64,000 bases of DNA from SZUA-309 sp965230005. Its GTDB lineage: Bacteria > Pseudomonadota > Gammaproteobacteria > Pseudomonadales > Azotimanducaceae. The notes under the pieces are model-generated. The model did no database searches, had not been told where the DNA came from, and saw nothing but the letters and a program-made list of their open reading frames with translations. The stretch lies in the NCBI GenBank assembly GCA_965230005.1, contig OZ245934.1:2666001-2730000 (forward strand). The letters are read 5' to 3'. Both the position numbers and the translations under genes were made by a program. Shown here piece by piece: positions 44,605 through 53,363 of the stretch (the stretch's first letter is position 1; each line of letters starts with the position of its first letter).

Positions 44605-46632
44605 ATGACAGATACATCCTTGATACCGCCTATCTTCGGTATCGTTGGTTTGATTGTGGCCTTCATCATCTTCGGATTGGTGATGCGCTACGACGAGGGC
44701 AGCGAGAAGATCAAAAAGATCGGCGATGCCATTCACAGTGGCGCCATGGTCTTCATGCGCCGCGAATACTCCATGCTGGCCCTGTTCGGCGGCATCCTGC
44801 TCGTCATCGTGTATATCGCCCTCGGCGCGTCCACGGCGATCGCCTATATCGTTGGCGCCCTGTCCTCCGGCATCGCCGGCTGGATCGGCATGTACACGGC
44901 CACCAAGGCCAATGTGCGTACCACCACGGCCGCCCACAAAGACGGCGCTCCGGCAGCCCTCTCCGTCGCCTTCTTCGGCGGCTCGATCATGGGTCTGACA
45001 GTCGCTTCCATGGGCCTGCTTGGTCTCGGCTCCCTCTACTACTTCTTTGGCGGTGACCCGGAAACGGCACACCACATCCACGGCTTCGGCATGGGCGCCT
45101 CGGTGGTTGCCCTCTTCTCCCGGGTCGGTGGCGGCATCTACACGAAGAGCGCCGACGTCGGCGCGGACCTCGTGGGTAAGGTCGAAGCTGGTATCCCGGA
45201 AGACGATCCCCGCAACCCCGGCGTGATCGCGGATAACGTGGGTGACAACGTCGGTGATGTGGCCGGCATGGGCTCGGACATCTTCGAGTCCTACTGCGGC
45301 GCCATGATCGCCACCATCGCCATCGCCTCCACGCTGGCGCTGGCAAACGTATCCGGTCTGGCACCCGGCCTTGACGAAGGTCAGGCCCGGGCGACGCTCA
45401 TGAGCCTGCCGCTGCTGCTGGCTTCCATGGGCCTCATCTGTTCGCTGATCGGCATCGGCATCGTCCGGGCGATGTCCGGCCAGGAGCCCGGTGTCGCCCT
45501 GCGCTTCGGCACGATCGGCGCGCCGACCCTGTTTATCATCGCCGCCTACTTCGCCATTGACGCCATGGGTCTCACGACCTCGATCTGGTGGTCAGTGCTC
45601 GCCGGCTCCGTTGGCGGCATCATCATTGGCCTCGTTACCGAGTACTACACCTCGGCCGCCCCGATCGTGAAGATCGCGAAGGCGGGCGAGACCGGCTCAG
45701 CCACGGTGATGATCACCGGCCTGGCTGTCGGCATGCAGTCCGTTGTGGTTCCGATTCTGGCCATCTGCGGCATCATCTTCGTCTCCACCTCGCTGGCCGG
45801 TCTTTACGGCGTGGGTATCGCCGCTCTCGGCATGCTCGCCACCGTCGGCTACACCATGGCCATCGACGCCTACGGTCCGGTAGCGGACAACGCCGGCGGC
45901 ATCGCCGAAATGGGTGGTCTCGGGGAAGACACCCGGAAGATCACCGACTCCCTGGACGAGCTTGGCAACACCACCGCCGCCATCGGCAAAGGTTTTGCCA
46001 TCGGCGCCGCTGCTCTGGCCGCACTGGCGATCATCGCGGCTTTCGTAGAAACCATCTCCTACTCAGACCCGACCTTCAGCCTGCACATCGGCTCGCCGGA
46101 CGTGCTGATCGGGCTCTTCATTGGCGGCATGGTGCCGTTCCTGATCGCTTCAATCACCATGACGGCCGTTGGTGACGCAGCCATGGACATGATCCAGGAG
46201 ATCCGCCGTCAGTTCCGGGAGATTCCCGGACTGCTCGAGGGCAACGCGGAGCCAGACACGGAGAAGTGTGTGGACATCGCCACCTCCGCGGCACTGCGCC
46301 GCATGCTGCTGCCCGGCACCATCGCCGTCCTCGTGCCCCCCATCGTCGGCTTCGGCCTCGGCCCCGCTGCCCTAGGTGGCACCCTCGGCGGCGGCCTCCT
46401 CGGCTGTGTGCTCCTGGCTCTGACCATGGCTAACGCCGGCGGCGCCTGGGATAACGCCAAGAAGTACGTCGAAAAGGGCAACCTCGGCGGCAAAGGTTCG
46501 GAAGTTCACGCTGCAGCCGTTGTCGGTGACACCGTTGGCGATCCCTTCAAGGACACCTCCGGCCCGAGCATGAACATCCTCATTAACGTGATGGCGATTG
46601 TGAGCCTCGTGATCGCGCCCCTCCTCGTCTAG
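44605..46632 (+). CDS. hppA: Membrane-bound ion-pumping pyrophosphatase
   Basis: A 675-residue integral membrane protein of the V-PPase family, which couples PPi hydrolysis to H+ and/or Na+ pumping. Signatures: KSADVGADLVGKVEAGIPED and the DNVGDNVGD pyrophosphate site, later DAYGPVADNAGGIAEM and the C-terminal DTVGDPFKDTSGPSMNIL. The text GNTTAAIGKG carries Ala at residue 458 and Gly at 461, where K+-independent H+-PPases have Lys and Thr; this marks the K+-dependent subfamily, which includes Na+ pumps. The start at 44605 is preferred over in-frame codons upstream, which lie in the repeat region. A strong terminator follows. Confidence 0.96.
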   Translation: MTDTSLIPPIFGIVGLIVAFIIFGLVMRYDEGSEKIKKIGDAIHSGAMVFMRREYSMLALFGGILLVIVYIALGASTAIAYIVGALSSGIAGWIGMYTATKANVRTTTAAHKDGAPAALSVAFFGGSIMGLTVASMGLLGLGSLYYFFGGDPETAHHIHGFGMGASVVALFSRVGGGIYTKSADVGADLVGKVEAGIPEDDPRNPGVIADNVGDNVGDVAGMGSDIFESYCGAMIATIAIASTLALANVSGLAPGLDEGQARATLMSLPLLLASMGLICSLIGIGIVRAMSGQEPGVALRFGTIGAPTLFIIAAYFAIDAMGLTTSIWWSVLAGSVGGIIIGLVTEYYTSAAPIVKIAKAGETGSATVMITGLAVGMQSVVVPILAICGIIFVSTSLAGLYGVGIAALGMLATVGYTMAIDAYGPVADNAGGIAEMGGLGEDTRKITDSLDELGNTTAAIGKGFAIGAAALAALAIIAAFVETISYSDPTFSLHIGSPDVLIGLFIGGMVPFLIASITMTAVGDAAMDMIQEIRRQFREIPGLLEGNAEPDTEKCVDIATSAALRRMLLPGTIAVLVPPIVGFGLGPAALGGTLGGGLLGCVLLALTMANAGGAWDNAKKYVEKGNLGGKGSEVHAAAVVGDTVGDPFKDTSGPSMNILINVMAIVSLVIAPLLV

Positions 46633-46651
46633 CGCGGGCGGGGATGCAACG

Positions 46652-46679
46652 AAAAAGGGAGCCACTGGCTCCCTTTTTT
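46652..46679. terminator. Bidirectional intrinsic terminator between hppA and pfp
   Basis: AAAAAGGGAGC pairs with GCTCCCTTTTT (46652-46662 and 46668-46678) around a CACTG loop. The T tract follows on plus and the complementary A tract precedes it, so it can end both hppA and the convergent phosphofructokinase gene. Confidence 0.88.
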
Positions 46680-46734
46680 GTGCCGGTTCTCCGCAGGCAG
46701 CGACCCGGGTGCTGCCCGCGGTTCGCGCGGCGCT

Positions 46735-47994
46735 TCAGACCTTGAAGGTCGGCAGCTTCTTTTTCACCAGTTCGTTCTTGAGAGTCACGTACTGCGGTAC
46801 CCCTTTTACGTAGCGCGGGTAATCTTCTCCCGCAATCAGGGGCGCGAGATAGCGCTTGCCTTTGGCGGTGATCCCGTAGCCGTCTTTGGTGATGTAGCTC
46901 TTCGGCATCATGCGTTCGACGTTCGCCACCTTCGAAAGCTTCGCCTCGCCGATCTTCCAACGATAGGGCTCATCGCTCGTCCGCACGATCGTCGGCATGA
47001 CTTTGTCCTTGCCCTCAAGCGCAAACTCGACCGCCGCCTTGCCAACCGCGTAGGCCTGCTCTACGTCCGTTTTCGAAGCGATGTGCCGGGCTGCACGCTG
47101 CAGGTAATCGGCAACGGCCCAGTGATACTTATAGCCGTGCTTGTCTTTGACCATCTGCGCAATGGTCGGCGCCACCCCGCCCAGCTGCGTATGGCCGAAA
47201 GCATCTTTCCCACCGGCATCGGCGACGAAGGTACCGTCTTTGTACTGGGCTCCTTCGGAGACCACGATCACGCAGTAGCCTTTGGCCTGCACGACCTCCT
47301 TGACCTTCTTCAGGAAGCGCGTTTTCACAAAGGGGACTTCCGGCAGGAGGATGATGTGCGGCGCATCGCCGGGCTTTTCCTGGGCAAGGGCACCGGCAGC
47401 CGCAATCCAGCCGGCGTGACGGCCCATGACCTCGAGGATGAATACCTTGGTCGAGGACTCGCACATGCTGGCGACGTCGAGGGCAGCTTCCCGGGTGGAA
47501 ATGGCCACGTACTTGGCCACGGAGCCGAAGCCCGGGCAGGTGTCTGTAAGGGGGAGATCGTTGTCTACGGTTTTCGGGATCCCGATGCAGGTAAGTGACC
47601 AGCCGAGCTGGTCGCCGAGCAGCGAGACCTTGTTTGCCGTGTCCTGCGAGTCGCCGCCGCCGTTATAGAAGAAGTAGCGGATGTTGTGGGCTCGGAACAC
47701 GTCGATGAGGCGCCGGTACTCGCGTTCGTTCTCCTCGAAGCTCTTTAGCTTGTAGCGGCAGGAACCAAAGGCGCCCGATGGGGTTGAGCGCAAACCGGCA
47801 ATCGCCGCGCGGCTCTCACGGCTGGTGTCGATGAGTTCTTCCGTCAGGGCGCCGATGATGCCGTTCCGGCCCGCATAGACCTTGCCGATGCGATCCTTGT
47901 TCGCCCGCGCCGTTTCCAGCACACCACAGGCCGTGGCGTTGATGACGGCTGTGACGCCGCCGGATTGAGCGTAAAAGGCGTTGGCTTTGGGCAT
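46735..47994 (-). CDS. pfp: Pyrophosphate-type 6-phosphofructokinase
   Basis: A 419-residue PFK. GIPKTVDNDL carries the Lys that, with an Asp at the position of E. coli Gly104, is associated with PPi use; MGRHAGWIAA and the N-terminal YAQSGGVTAVINA are also typical. The substrate loop reads GGGDSQDT (residues 112-119), so the position of E. coli Asp103 is Gly and the next is Asp, which differs from GGDGS of ATP enzymes and GGDD of many PPi enzymes. PPi-PFKs are reversible and save one ATP per hexose. It faces hppA across a terminator. The phosphoryl donor is inferred. Confidence 0.88.
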   Translation of the reverse strand: MPKANAFYAQSGGVTAVINATACGVLETARANKDRIGKVYAGRNGIIGALTEELIDTSRESRAAIAGLRSTPSGAFGSCRYKLKSFEENEREYRRLIDVFRAHNIRYFFYNGGGDSQDTANKVSLLGDQLGWSLTCIGIPKTVDNDLPLTDTCPGFGSVAKYVAISTREAALDVASMCESSTKVFILEVMGRHAGWIAAAGALAQEKPGDAPHIILLPEVPFVKTRFLKKVKEVVQAKGYCVIVVSEGAQYKDGTFVADAGGKDAFGHTQLGGVAPTIAQMVKDKHGYKYHWAVADYLQRAARHIASKTDVEQAYAVGKAAVEFALEGKDKVMPTIVRTSDEPYRWKIGEAKLSKVANVERMMPKSYITKDGYGITAKGKRYLAPLIAGEDYPRYVKGVPQYVTLKNELVKKKLPTFKV

Positions 47995-48137
47995 TGCTGG
48001 TGAGTCCTTCGTTGCGATACGAGCGTTGAGCGATCGATGCGCTTTGAGCTGCGGTCAGCAGCCGTTCGCGCGTGCGCATTCTCCGCCATGGGGACGTTTT
48101 GTGCGAGAATTTCAGCCACGTTCAAGACGAAGTTTTC

Positions 48138-48641
48138 ATGAAGGCCGTCATCAGTCTGTTCTGGCACATCTGCCTCCTGCGCCAGAGTCCCGCCTACGTT
48201 CCCACGGAAAGCTGGTTCATCGCCGTCATCATCGTCGCGAACCTGCTGACGAGTTTCATCGTCTCCCTGAGCGGCGGCGCAGAACTCACCGCCATAGAAC
48301 TGGCCACGCTCATCGTCGTATCCCAGGCAGCCTTCGCCTGTCTGGTCTGGCTGGCCTGCTACCTCCGGGAAGTGGTCAACCGGTTCGCCGGCACACTGGC
48401 CGCGCTCTTTGGCTGCGACCTGCTGCTTACCGTCCTCTTCGGCGTGGTCACACCGATCGTCATGGCAATCTTCGCGCAAGCGGCGCCGGTCCTCGAGTGG
48501 ACCTATGCGCTCTGGTCGCTCGCCGTGACCGGCTACATCCTGACGCAGGCGCTCAATGTCCGCGTTGCGGTCGGTCTGCTCCTCGCCCTTGGCATGACGG
48601 TGCTTAAAGTCGCCGTTGCCTTCTCCGCCATCGGGGGCTGA
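48138..48641 (+). CDS. Conserved small integral membrane protein
   Basis: A 167-residue hydrophobic protein from ATG 48138, probably four or five transmembrane segments (WFIAVIIVANLLTSFIVSL, LIVVSQAAFACLVWLACYL, LAALFGCDLLLTVLFGVV, LLALGMTVLKVAVAFSAIG). No family is recognised. It ends one base before mpl starts, so it is likely co-transcribed, and it diverges from pfp across 143 bases. Confidence 0.75.
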   Translation: MKAVISLFWHICLLRQSPAYVPTESWFIAVIIVANLLTSFIVSLSGGAELTAIELATLIVVSQAAFACLVWLACYLREVVNRFAGTLAALFGCDLLLTVLFGVVTPIVMAIFAQAAPVLEWTYALWSLAVTGYILTQALNVRVAVGLLLALGMTVLKVAVAFSAIGG

Positions 48642-48642
48642 G

Positions 48643-50046
48643 ATGTCGAAGCGCGTTTATTTTCTCGGCATCGGCGGCACTCTCATGGGCAGCCTCGCGC
48701 TGCTCGCGCGGGAGAAGGGTTACGTCGTCAGCGGCTCGGACAAAGCCCTTTATCCGCCCATGAGCGATCAGCTTGCGGCAGCCGATATCGAACTCTACGA
48801 GGGCTTTGATCCTGCCCAGTTGGACCCGGTTCCGGATCTCGTAGTCATCGGCAATGCCGGCCTGCCCAGAGGCCATCCCGGCGTCGAGTTCGTGCTGGAA
48901 CAGGGCCTGCCGTATACCTCCGGCGCCGAGTTCCTCGGCCGTGAGATTCTTGCCGATCGCTGGGTGCTCGCCGTTTCCGGCACCCACGGCAAAACCACCA
49001 CCGCCAGCATGCTCGCCTGGATTCTCGATCAGGCCGGCCTCGAGCCCGGTTACCTGATTGGCGGGGTCCCGAAAAACTTCGCCCGCCCCGCCCGGCTCGG
49101 CAGCGATCCGTTTTTTATCGTCGAGGCAGACGAGTACGACACGTCCTACTTCGATCGCCGTTCGAAGTTCGTCCACTACCGGCCGCGCACGCTCATCATC
49201 AACAATCTCGAGTTCGATCACGCCGATATTTTTCCGGACCTCGCCGCCATTCAAACGCAGTTCCACCACCTGATCCGCACGGTCCCGGCCGGCGGTCTGA
49301 TCGTGGCGCCGGCAAACGACGATCACGTGCACGAACTCCTGCAGATGGGCTGCTGGACGCCGACCGCACGGTTCGGACCGCCATCGGCGCGACCGCCTCT
49401 GGAAACGGACAACGGCGACCACTGGTCGGCCACGGATCTCGACGGCTCAGCCTTCGACGTTCAGCTGGGGGAAGCGCCCGTGGGCCGGGTCAGCTGGTCC
49501 CTGCTCGGAGAACACAATCGCATGAACGCCCTCGCGGCCATTGCGGCGGCACGGCACGTTGGCGTTCGCCCCGAAGACGCCGTTGAAAGCCTGGGCCGCT
49601 TCGAAGGTGTGCTGCGGCGTATGGATCTCATTGCCGAGGTCGGCGAAGTGAGTGTCTACGACGATTTTGCGCACCATCCCACGGCGATTCGACAGACTCT
49701 GCAGGGGCTCAGAAAAAAAGTGGGCAACGAGGAGATCATCGCCGTCGTCGAGCCACGCTCGCACACCATGTCCCTCGGCACCCTGCGCGACGAGCTCACC
49801 ACCTGCTGTGCACCGGCGGACGCCGTGTACTGGTTTCGCGGCGAGAACATCCGCTGGGATCTGTCGGAGGTGGTGCAGGCCTGCGTCGTGCCCGCCCACC
49901 AGCACGACGATCTCGACAAGCTCATGGACGCGCTGGCAAAGCTGCCGCGGCGCCGGCGCCACATCGTGATCATGAGCAACGGCAGCTTCGGCAATATCTA
50001 CAAGCTGCTCCCGGACCGGCTCCGAGCCGCAGATACCACCCCCTGA
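48643..50046 (+). CDS. mpl: UDP-MurNAc:L-alanyl-gamma-D-glutamyl-meso-DAP ligase
   Basis: A 467-residue Mur-ligase-fold enzyme that attaches recycled murein tripeptide to UDP-MurNAc. It starts MSKRVYFLGIGGTLMGSLAL at 48643; the P-loop is GTHGKTTT (113-120), and YDDFAHHPTAI is the Mpl-type central segment. The length and C terminus agree with Mpl rather than MurC. Together with AmgK and MurU at 11-12.7 kb it shows that the organism recycles both the sugar and the peptide of murein. Confidence 0.96.
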   Translation: MSKRVYFLGIGGTLMGSLALLAREKGYVVSGSDKALYPPMSDQLAAADIELYEGFDPAQLDPVPDLVVIGNAGLPRGHPGVEFVLEQGLPYTSGAEFLGREILADRWVLAVSGTHGKTTTASMLAWILDQAGLEPGYLIGGVPKNFARPARLGSDPFFIVEADEYDTSYFDRRSKFVHYRPRTLIINNLEFDHADIFPDLAAIQTQFHHLIRTVPAGGLIVAPANDDHVHELLQMGCWTPTARFGPPSARPPLETDNGDHWSATDLDGSAFDVQLGEAPVGRVSWSLLGEHNRMNALAAIAAARHVGVRPEDAVESLGRFEGVLRRMDLIAEVGEVSVYDDFAHHPTAIRQTLQGLRKKVGNEEIIAVVEPRSHTMSLGTLRDELTTCCAPADAVYWFRGENIRWDLSEVVQACVVPAHQHDDLDKLMDALAKLPRRRRHIVIMSNGSFGNIYKLLPDRLRAADTTP

Positions 50047-50059
50047 GAGGAAAACGACC

Positions 50060-50848
50060 ATGGGCATGCTCGACGGCAAACGCCTCATCATCACCGGCGC
50101 CGGCAGCGGCATCGGCCGCGCCACCAGCATTCTCGCCGCCCGGGAAGGCGCCCGGGTGCTTTGCGTAGATCTTGCGGACAGCGTCCACGAGACCGCAGCC
50201 ACCATTTCAGAAGCCGGTGGCGAGGGGCTGTCGCTGCCTGCCGACGTCAGCGACGAAGGCGCCGTAGCCGGCTACGTGGCGCGGGCTGTCGAAGCCTTCG
50301 GCGGCCTGGACGGTATCTACGCAAATGCAGGGGTATCCGGAGGCGGCAAGCCCATGCTGGAACTCACCGTGGAAGACTGGCAGCGCACGCTGGCCGTCAA
50401 CACCATCGGCGTTTTTCTGGCCGTGAAGCACTCGGTGCCGGAGCTCAAGAAGAGTCCCGCCGGGGCCATCGTCTGCACGGCCAGTGTCGCAGGCCTGCGC
50501 GCCAATGCCGGCGGGGTCGACTACAGCGCAAGCAAAGCAGGCGTCATCAGCATTGCCCAGACCGTCGCTTACCAGCTTTATGGCGAAGGTATCCGCATCA
50601 ACGCGATCTGTCCGGGCCTCATCGAAACCGGCATGACGAAACCGATCTTCGATGCCGCCGCAGAGCGTGGTACCACCGATCGCATCGGTCAGATCAACCC
50701 GACCCGCCGCTACGGACAACCGGACGAGATCGCCGAAATGGCCTGCTTTTTGCTGAGCGACCGGGCGTCCTACGTGAACGGCCAGGCCATTCCCGTCGAT
50801 GGCGGTCTGTCGGCTTCACATCCCTGGGCATTTCCGAGGCAGCAATGA
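50060..50848 (+). CDS. Short-chain dehydrogenase/reductase
   Basis: A 262-residue SDR with the NAD(P) site TGAGSGIGRA (residues 12-21), NAG, and catalytic YSASKAG. The sequence has Asp at the end of the second strand (CVDLAD), which favours NAD. The substrate is unknown. The start has GAGAGG upstream, and it overlaps the following gene by four bases. Confidence 0.92.
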   Translation: MGMLDGKRLIITGAGSGIGRATSILAAREGARVLCVDLADSVHETAATISEAGGEGLSLPADVSDEGAVAGYVARAVEAFGGLDGIYANAGVSGGGKPMLELTVEDWQRTLAVNTIGVFLAVKHSVPELKKSPAGAIVCTASVAGLRANAGGVDYSASKAGVISIAQTVAYQLYGEGIRINAICPGLIETGMTKPIFDAAAERGTTDRIGQINPTRRYGQPDEIAEMACFLLSDRASYVNGQAIPVDGGLSASHPWAFPRQQ

Positions 50849-51516
50849 GCGCTCGCGCCGGAGCCCTGCTGCTGCCGCTGCTCTTTGTTGCGGGCGCCTG
50901 TTCTGCAGCAAGCGGCGCCTCCAGTGTCGACTCCCCTGCAGAAGCAGCCGTCGCAGCCAACGATGCCGCACCCGCGCCCTCAACGACCGTCGGCGAACGA
51001 CTGCTGGGCCAGCCGCCGCAGGGCTGGCGGCAGACGGGCGCTACCAACACACCAGCGCTGCGCCGCGCGAGCTACGTGCCGGAAGAAGAAGCAGAAGCCA
51101 GCGACTGGATCCGACAGATCGTTTTCGAGGCCATGGTCCTCGATCCGCTCCCGGATCCCATCGAATTCGTCGACATCCTGAGTACCGATCGCCATCGCGA
51201 CTGCGGGACTTTCGAGCAGCTGCCGACCTTCGCCGGAGAAGAGAACGGCTATCCGACCGCCGTCTTCCTGCTGGTCTGTCATAAGGATCGGCAGTCGGAT
51301 TCCTCGGAAGTCACGCTCATGAAGACGATCCGCGGCAACGACGCCTTCTATCTGGTGAGCCGCACCCGGCGCGGAGATCCCATTCCCGAAGATGGCGAGG
51401 CACCGGTATCCGAAGAGGAAATCGCCGGTTGGGCGCTGTTTCTGCGGACCATCGGACTCTGCGACGATGGCCGCCCCGAACACCCCTGCCCGGCCCCCGC
51501 GGCGCCAGTGGACTGA
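50845..51516 (+). CDS. Exported protein of unknown function, possibly a lipoprotein
   Basis: A 223-residue protein from an ATG (50845) that overlaps the SDR stop. The N terminus MSARAGALLLPLLFVAGACS is a signal peptide; a cysteine at residue 19 gives a weak lipobox (AGAC), so lipidation is uncertain. An Ala/Pro/Ser-rich linker to about 45 precedes a globular domain with two likely disulphides (CGTFEQLPTF, LLVCHKD, GLCDD, HPCPAP). The family is not recognised. It is coupled to the SDR, but a functional tie is only inferred from that. Confidence 0.7.
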   Translation: MSARAGALLLPLLFVAGACSAASGASSVDSPAEAAVAANDAAPAPSTTVGERLLGQPPQGWRQTGATNTPALRRASYVPEEEAEASDWIRQIVFEAMVLDPLPDPIEFVDILSTDRHRDCGTFEQLPTFAGEENGYPTAVFLLVCHKDRQSDSSEVTLMKTIRGNDAFYLVSRTRRGDPIPEDGEAPVSEEEIAGWALFLRTIGLCDDGRPEHPCPAPAAPVD

Positions 51517-51547
51517 AGCGGCGCTGTCAGCGCCTGCTTCCTGGCCC

Positions 51548-53284
51548 TCAGAAGGCCTCTTCCGCCAAACCCATCACGCAGCTCGATGACGAGAGCACGC
51601 TCGCCTCGAGACCGAGGGTCTTCGGCAGCAACCGCGCAAAGAAGAAGGCAGCACACTCACGCTTGGCCCGGCCGAAGTCGTCAGCCGGTGCGATGGTGGC
51701 CATCTGCGCCCAGAACCAGCCATACAGGGTGTACCCGAACAGATCGAGGTAGTCCGTGGAAACCGCGCCGGGTAGCTCCGGGTCAGCGTTCGCTTCGCGG
51801 ATGAGGTGATCGGTCGCGTTCTCCACTCGCGCAAAAGCCGCCTGCAGAGCGTCCCGGTAGTCGGCATCGACGGTGCTCAGATCGAAGCTCGCGAGAAGCG
51901 CCTTCAAGGTGGCGCCGCCGTCCCGGAGCACCTTGCGACCCACGAGATCGAGGGCCTGAATGCCGTTGGTGCCCTCGTAAATCTGACCGATGCGCGCATC
52001 ACGCACGATCTGCTCGGCGCCCCACTCCTGAATGAAGCCGTGACCGCCGAAGACCTGCTGAGCCATGACGGAGGCTTCGAAACCCCGGTCTGTCAGAAAT
52101 GCTTTGGCGATTGGCGTCAGCAGTTCTGAAAGTTTGGCCGCTTCCGCATCCCCGGCGTACTTCGCCCGGTCGAGCTGCATGCCGGCAAAAAGCGCAAAGG
52201 CACGCCCCGCTTCCGTGAGCGCACGCACCGTGAGCAGCATACGCCGCACGTCCGGGTGCACGAGGATCGAATCCGCCGCGCCATCGGGATTCTTCGGCCC
52301 GGAAACGGACCGCCCCTGGAGTCGATCGCGGGCATAGCGGGCCGCCTGCTGGTAGGCGAGTTCACCGGAACCGAGACCCTGGAGGCCAACGGAGAGGCGT
52401 TCGTAGTTCATCATGGTAAACATGTTCGCGAGGCCCTGGTTCGGCTCACCGATGATGAAGCCCACGGCTTCGTCGTAGTTCATGACGTTGGTGGCGCTGC
52501 CGCGAATGCCCATCTTGTGCTCAATGGAGCCGCTCGCGACGCTGTTCCGTTCGCCGATGCCGCCGTCTTCCGTCGGCAGAAACTTCGGCACGATAAAGAG
52601 CGATATGCCCTTCGAGCCAGCAGGTGCATCGGGGAGTTTGGCCAGCACCAGATGCACGATGTTCTCGGCGAGGTCATGTTCACCGCTCGTGATGAAAATC
52701 TTCGTCCCGGTGATCCGATAGGTGCCATCAGCCTGCGGTACGGCCTTGGTCCGCATGATGCCGAGATCGGTGCCCGAGTGCGGTTCCGTGAGGTCCATGG
52801 CGCCGGACCACTGCCCGCTGTAGAGCTTTGGCAGATAGGTGGCTTTCTGCGCTTCGCTGCCGTGGCTGTCGATGCAGATGGACGCACCGGTCGTGAGGCT
52901 GCCGTAGAGAAACAGGCTCGTGTTCGCCGCCCAGAACATCTCTTCGAGCAGACAGGCGAGCATCTTCGGCATGCCCTGGCCTTCATAAAGCGGGTTGCCT
53001 GCGAGACCCAGCCAGCCGCCGCCTGCCAGGGCCTCGTAAGCCCCTTTGAAGCCGTCCGGCGTGGTGACCACACCCTCTTCCCAGGTGCAGCCGCTCTGAT
53101 CACCGGCCTGATTCAGGGGCGCCATGACCTCCGAAGCGAGTTTGGCCGCTTCGTTGACCACGGCCCGGGTGAGCTCTTCGGATATCTCGGCGAAATCCGG
53201 GATGTCCGCCCAGCGTTCCTGAACTTTGAATAGATCAAACAGGAGAAACTCGATGTCCCGTTCCGGGGCTTGGTATTCCAGCAT
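51548..53284 (-). CDS. Acyl-CoA dehydrogenase, long DmdC-like form (1)
   Basis: A 578-residue flavoprotein from ATG 53284. It carries the FAD/substrate segments AMDLTEPHSGTDLGIM and GTKIFITSGEHDL. The catalytic glutamate region is IYEGTNGIQALDLVGRK, and a C-terminal acyl-CoA dehydrogenase extension is present, as in 3-methylmercaptopropionyl-CoA-dehydrogenase-like enzymes of about 590 residues. The chain length and natural substrate are not determinable. It follows its paralogue by 79 bases, in the same direction. Confidence 0.92.
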   Translation of the reverse strand: MLEYQAPERDIEFLLFDLFKVQERWADIPDFAEISEELTRAVVNEAAKLASEVMAPLNQAGDQSGCTWEEGVVTTPDGFKGAYEALAGGGWLGLAGNPLYEGQGMPKMLACLLEEMFWAANTSLFLYGSLTTGASICIDSHGSEAQKATYLPKLYSGQWSGAMDLTEPHSGTDLGIMRTKAVPQADGTYRITGTKIFITSGEHDLAENIVHLVLAKLPDAPAGSKGISLFIVPKFLPTEDGGIGERNSVASGSIEHKMGIRGSATNVMNYDEAVGFIIGEPNQGLANMFTMMNYERLSVGLQGLGSGELAYQQAARYARDRLQGRSVSGPKNPDGAADSILVHPDVRRMLLTVRALTEAGRAFALFAGMQLDRAKYAGDAEAAKLSELLTPIAKAFLTDRGFEASVMAQQVFGGHGFIQEWGAEQIVRDARIGQIYEGTNGIQALDLVGRKVLRDGGATLKALLASFDLSTVDADYRDALQAAFARVENATDHLIREANADPELPGAVSTDYLDLFGYTLYGWFWAQMATIAPADDFGRAKRECAAFFFARLLPKTLGLEASVLSSSSCVMGLAEEAF

Positions 53285-53363
53285 GTGCCTTCCCAGTTTT
53301 CGTCTGTGCCTTGGCGCGCCCCCTGCGCTCCCAGCGCAAGGCGACAGCACGCCGGATCCCTGG

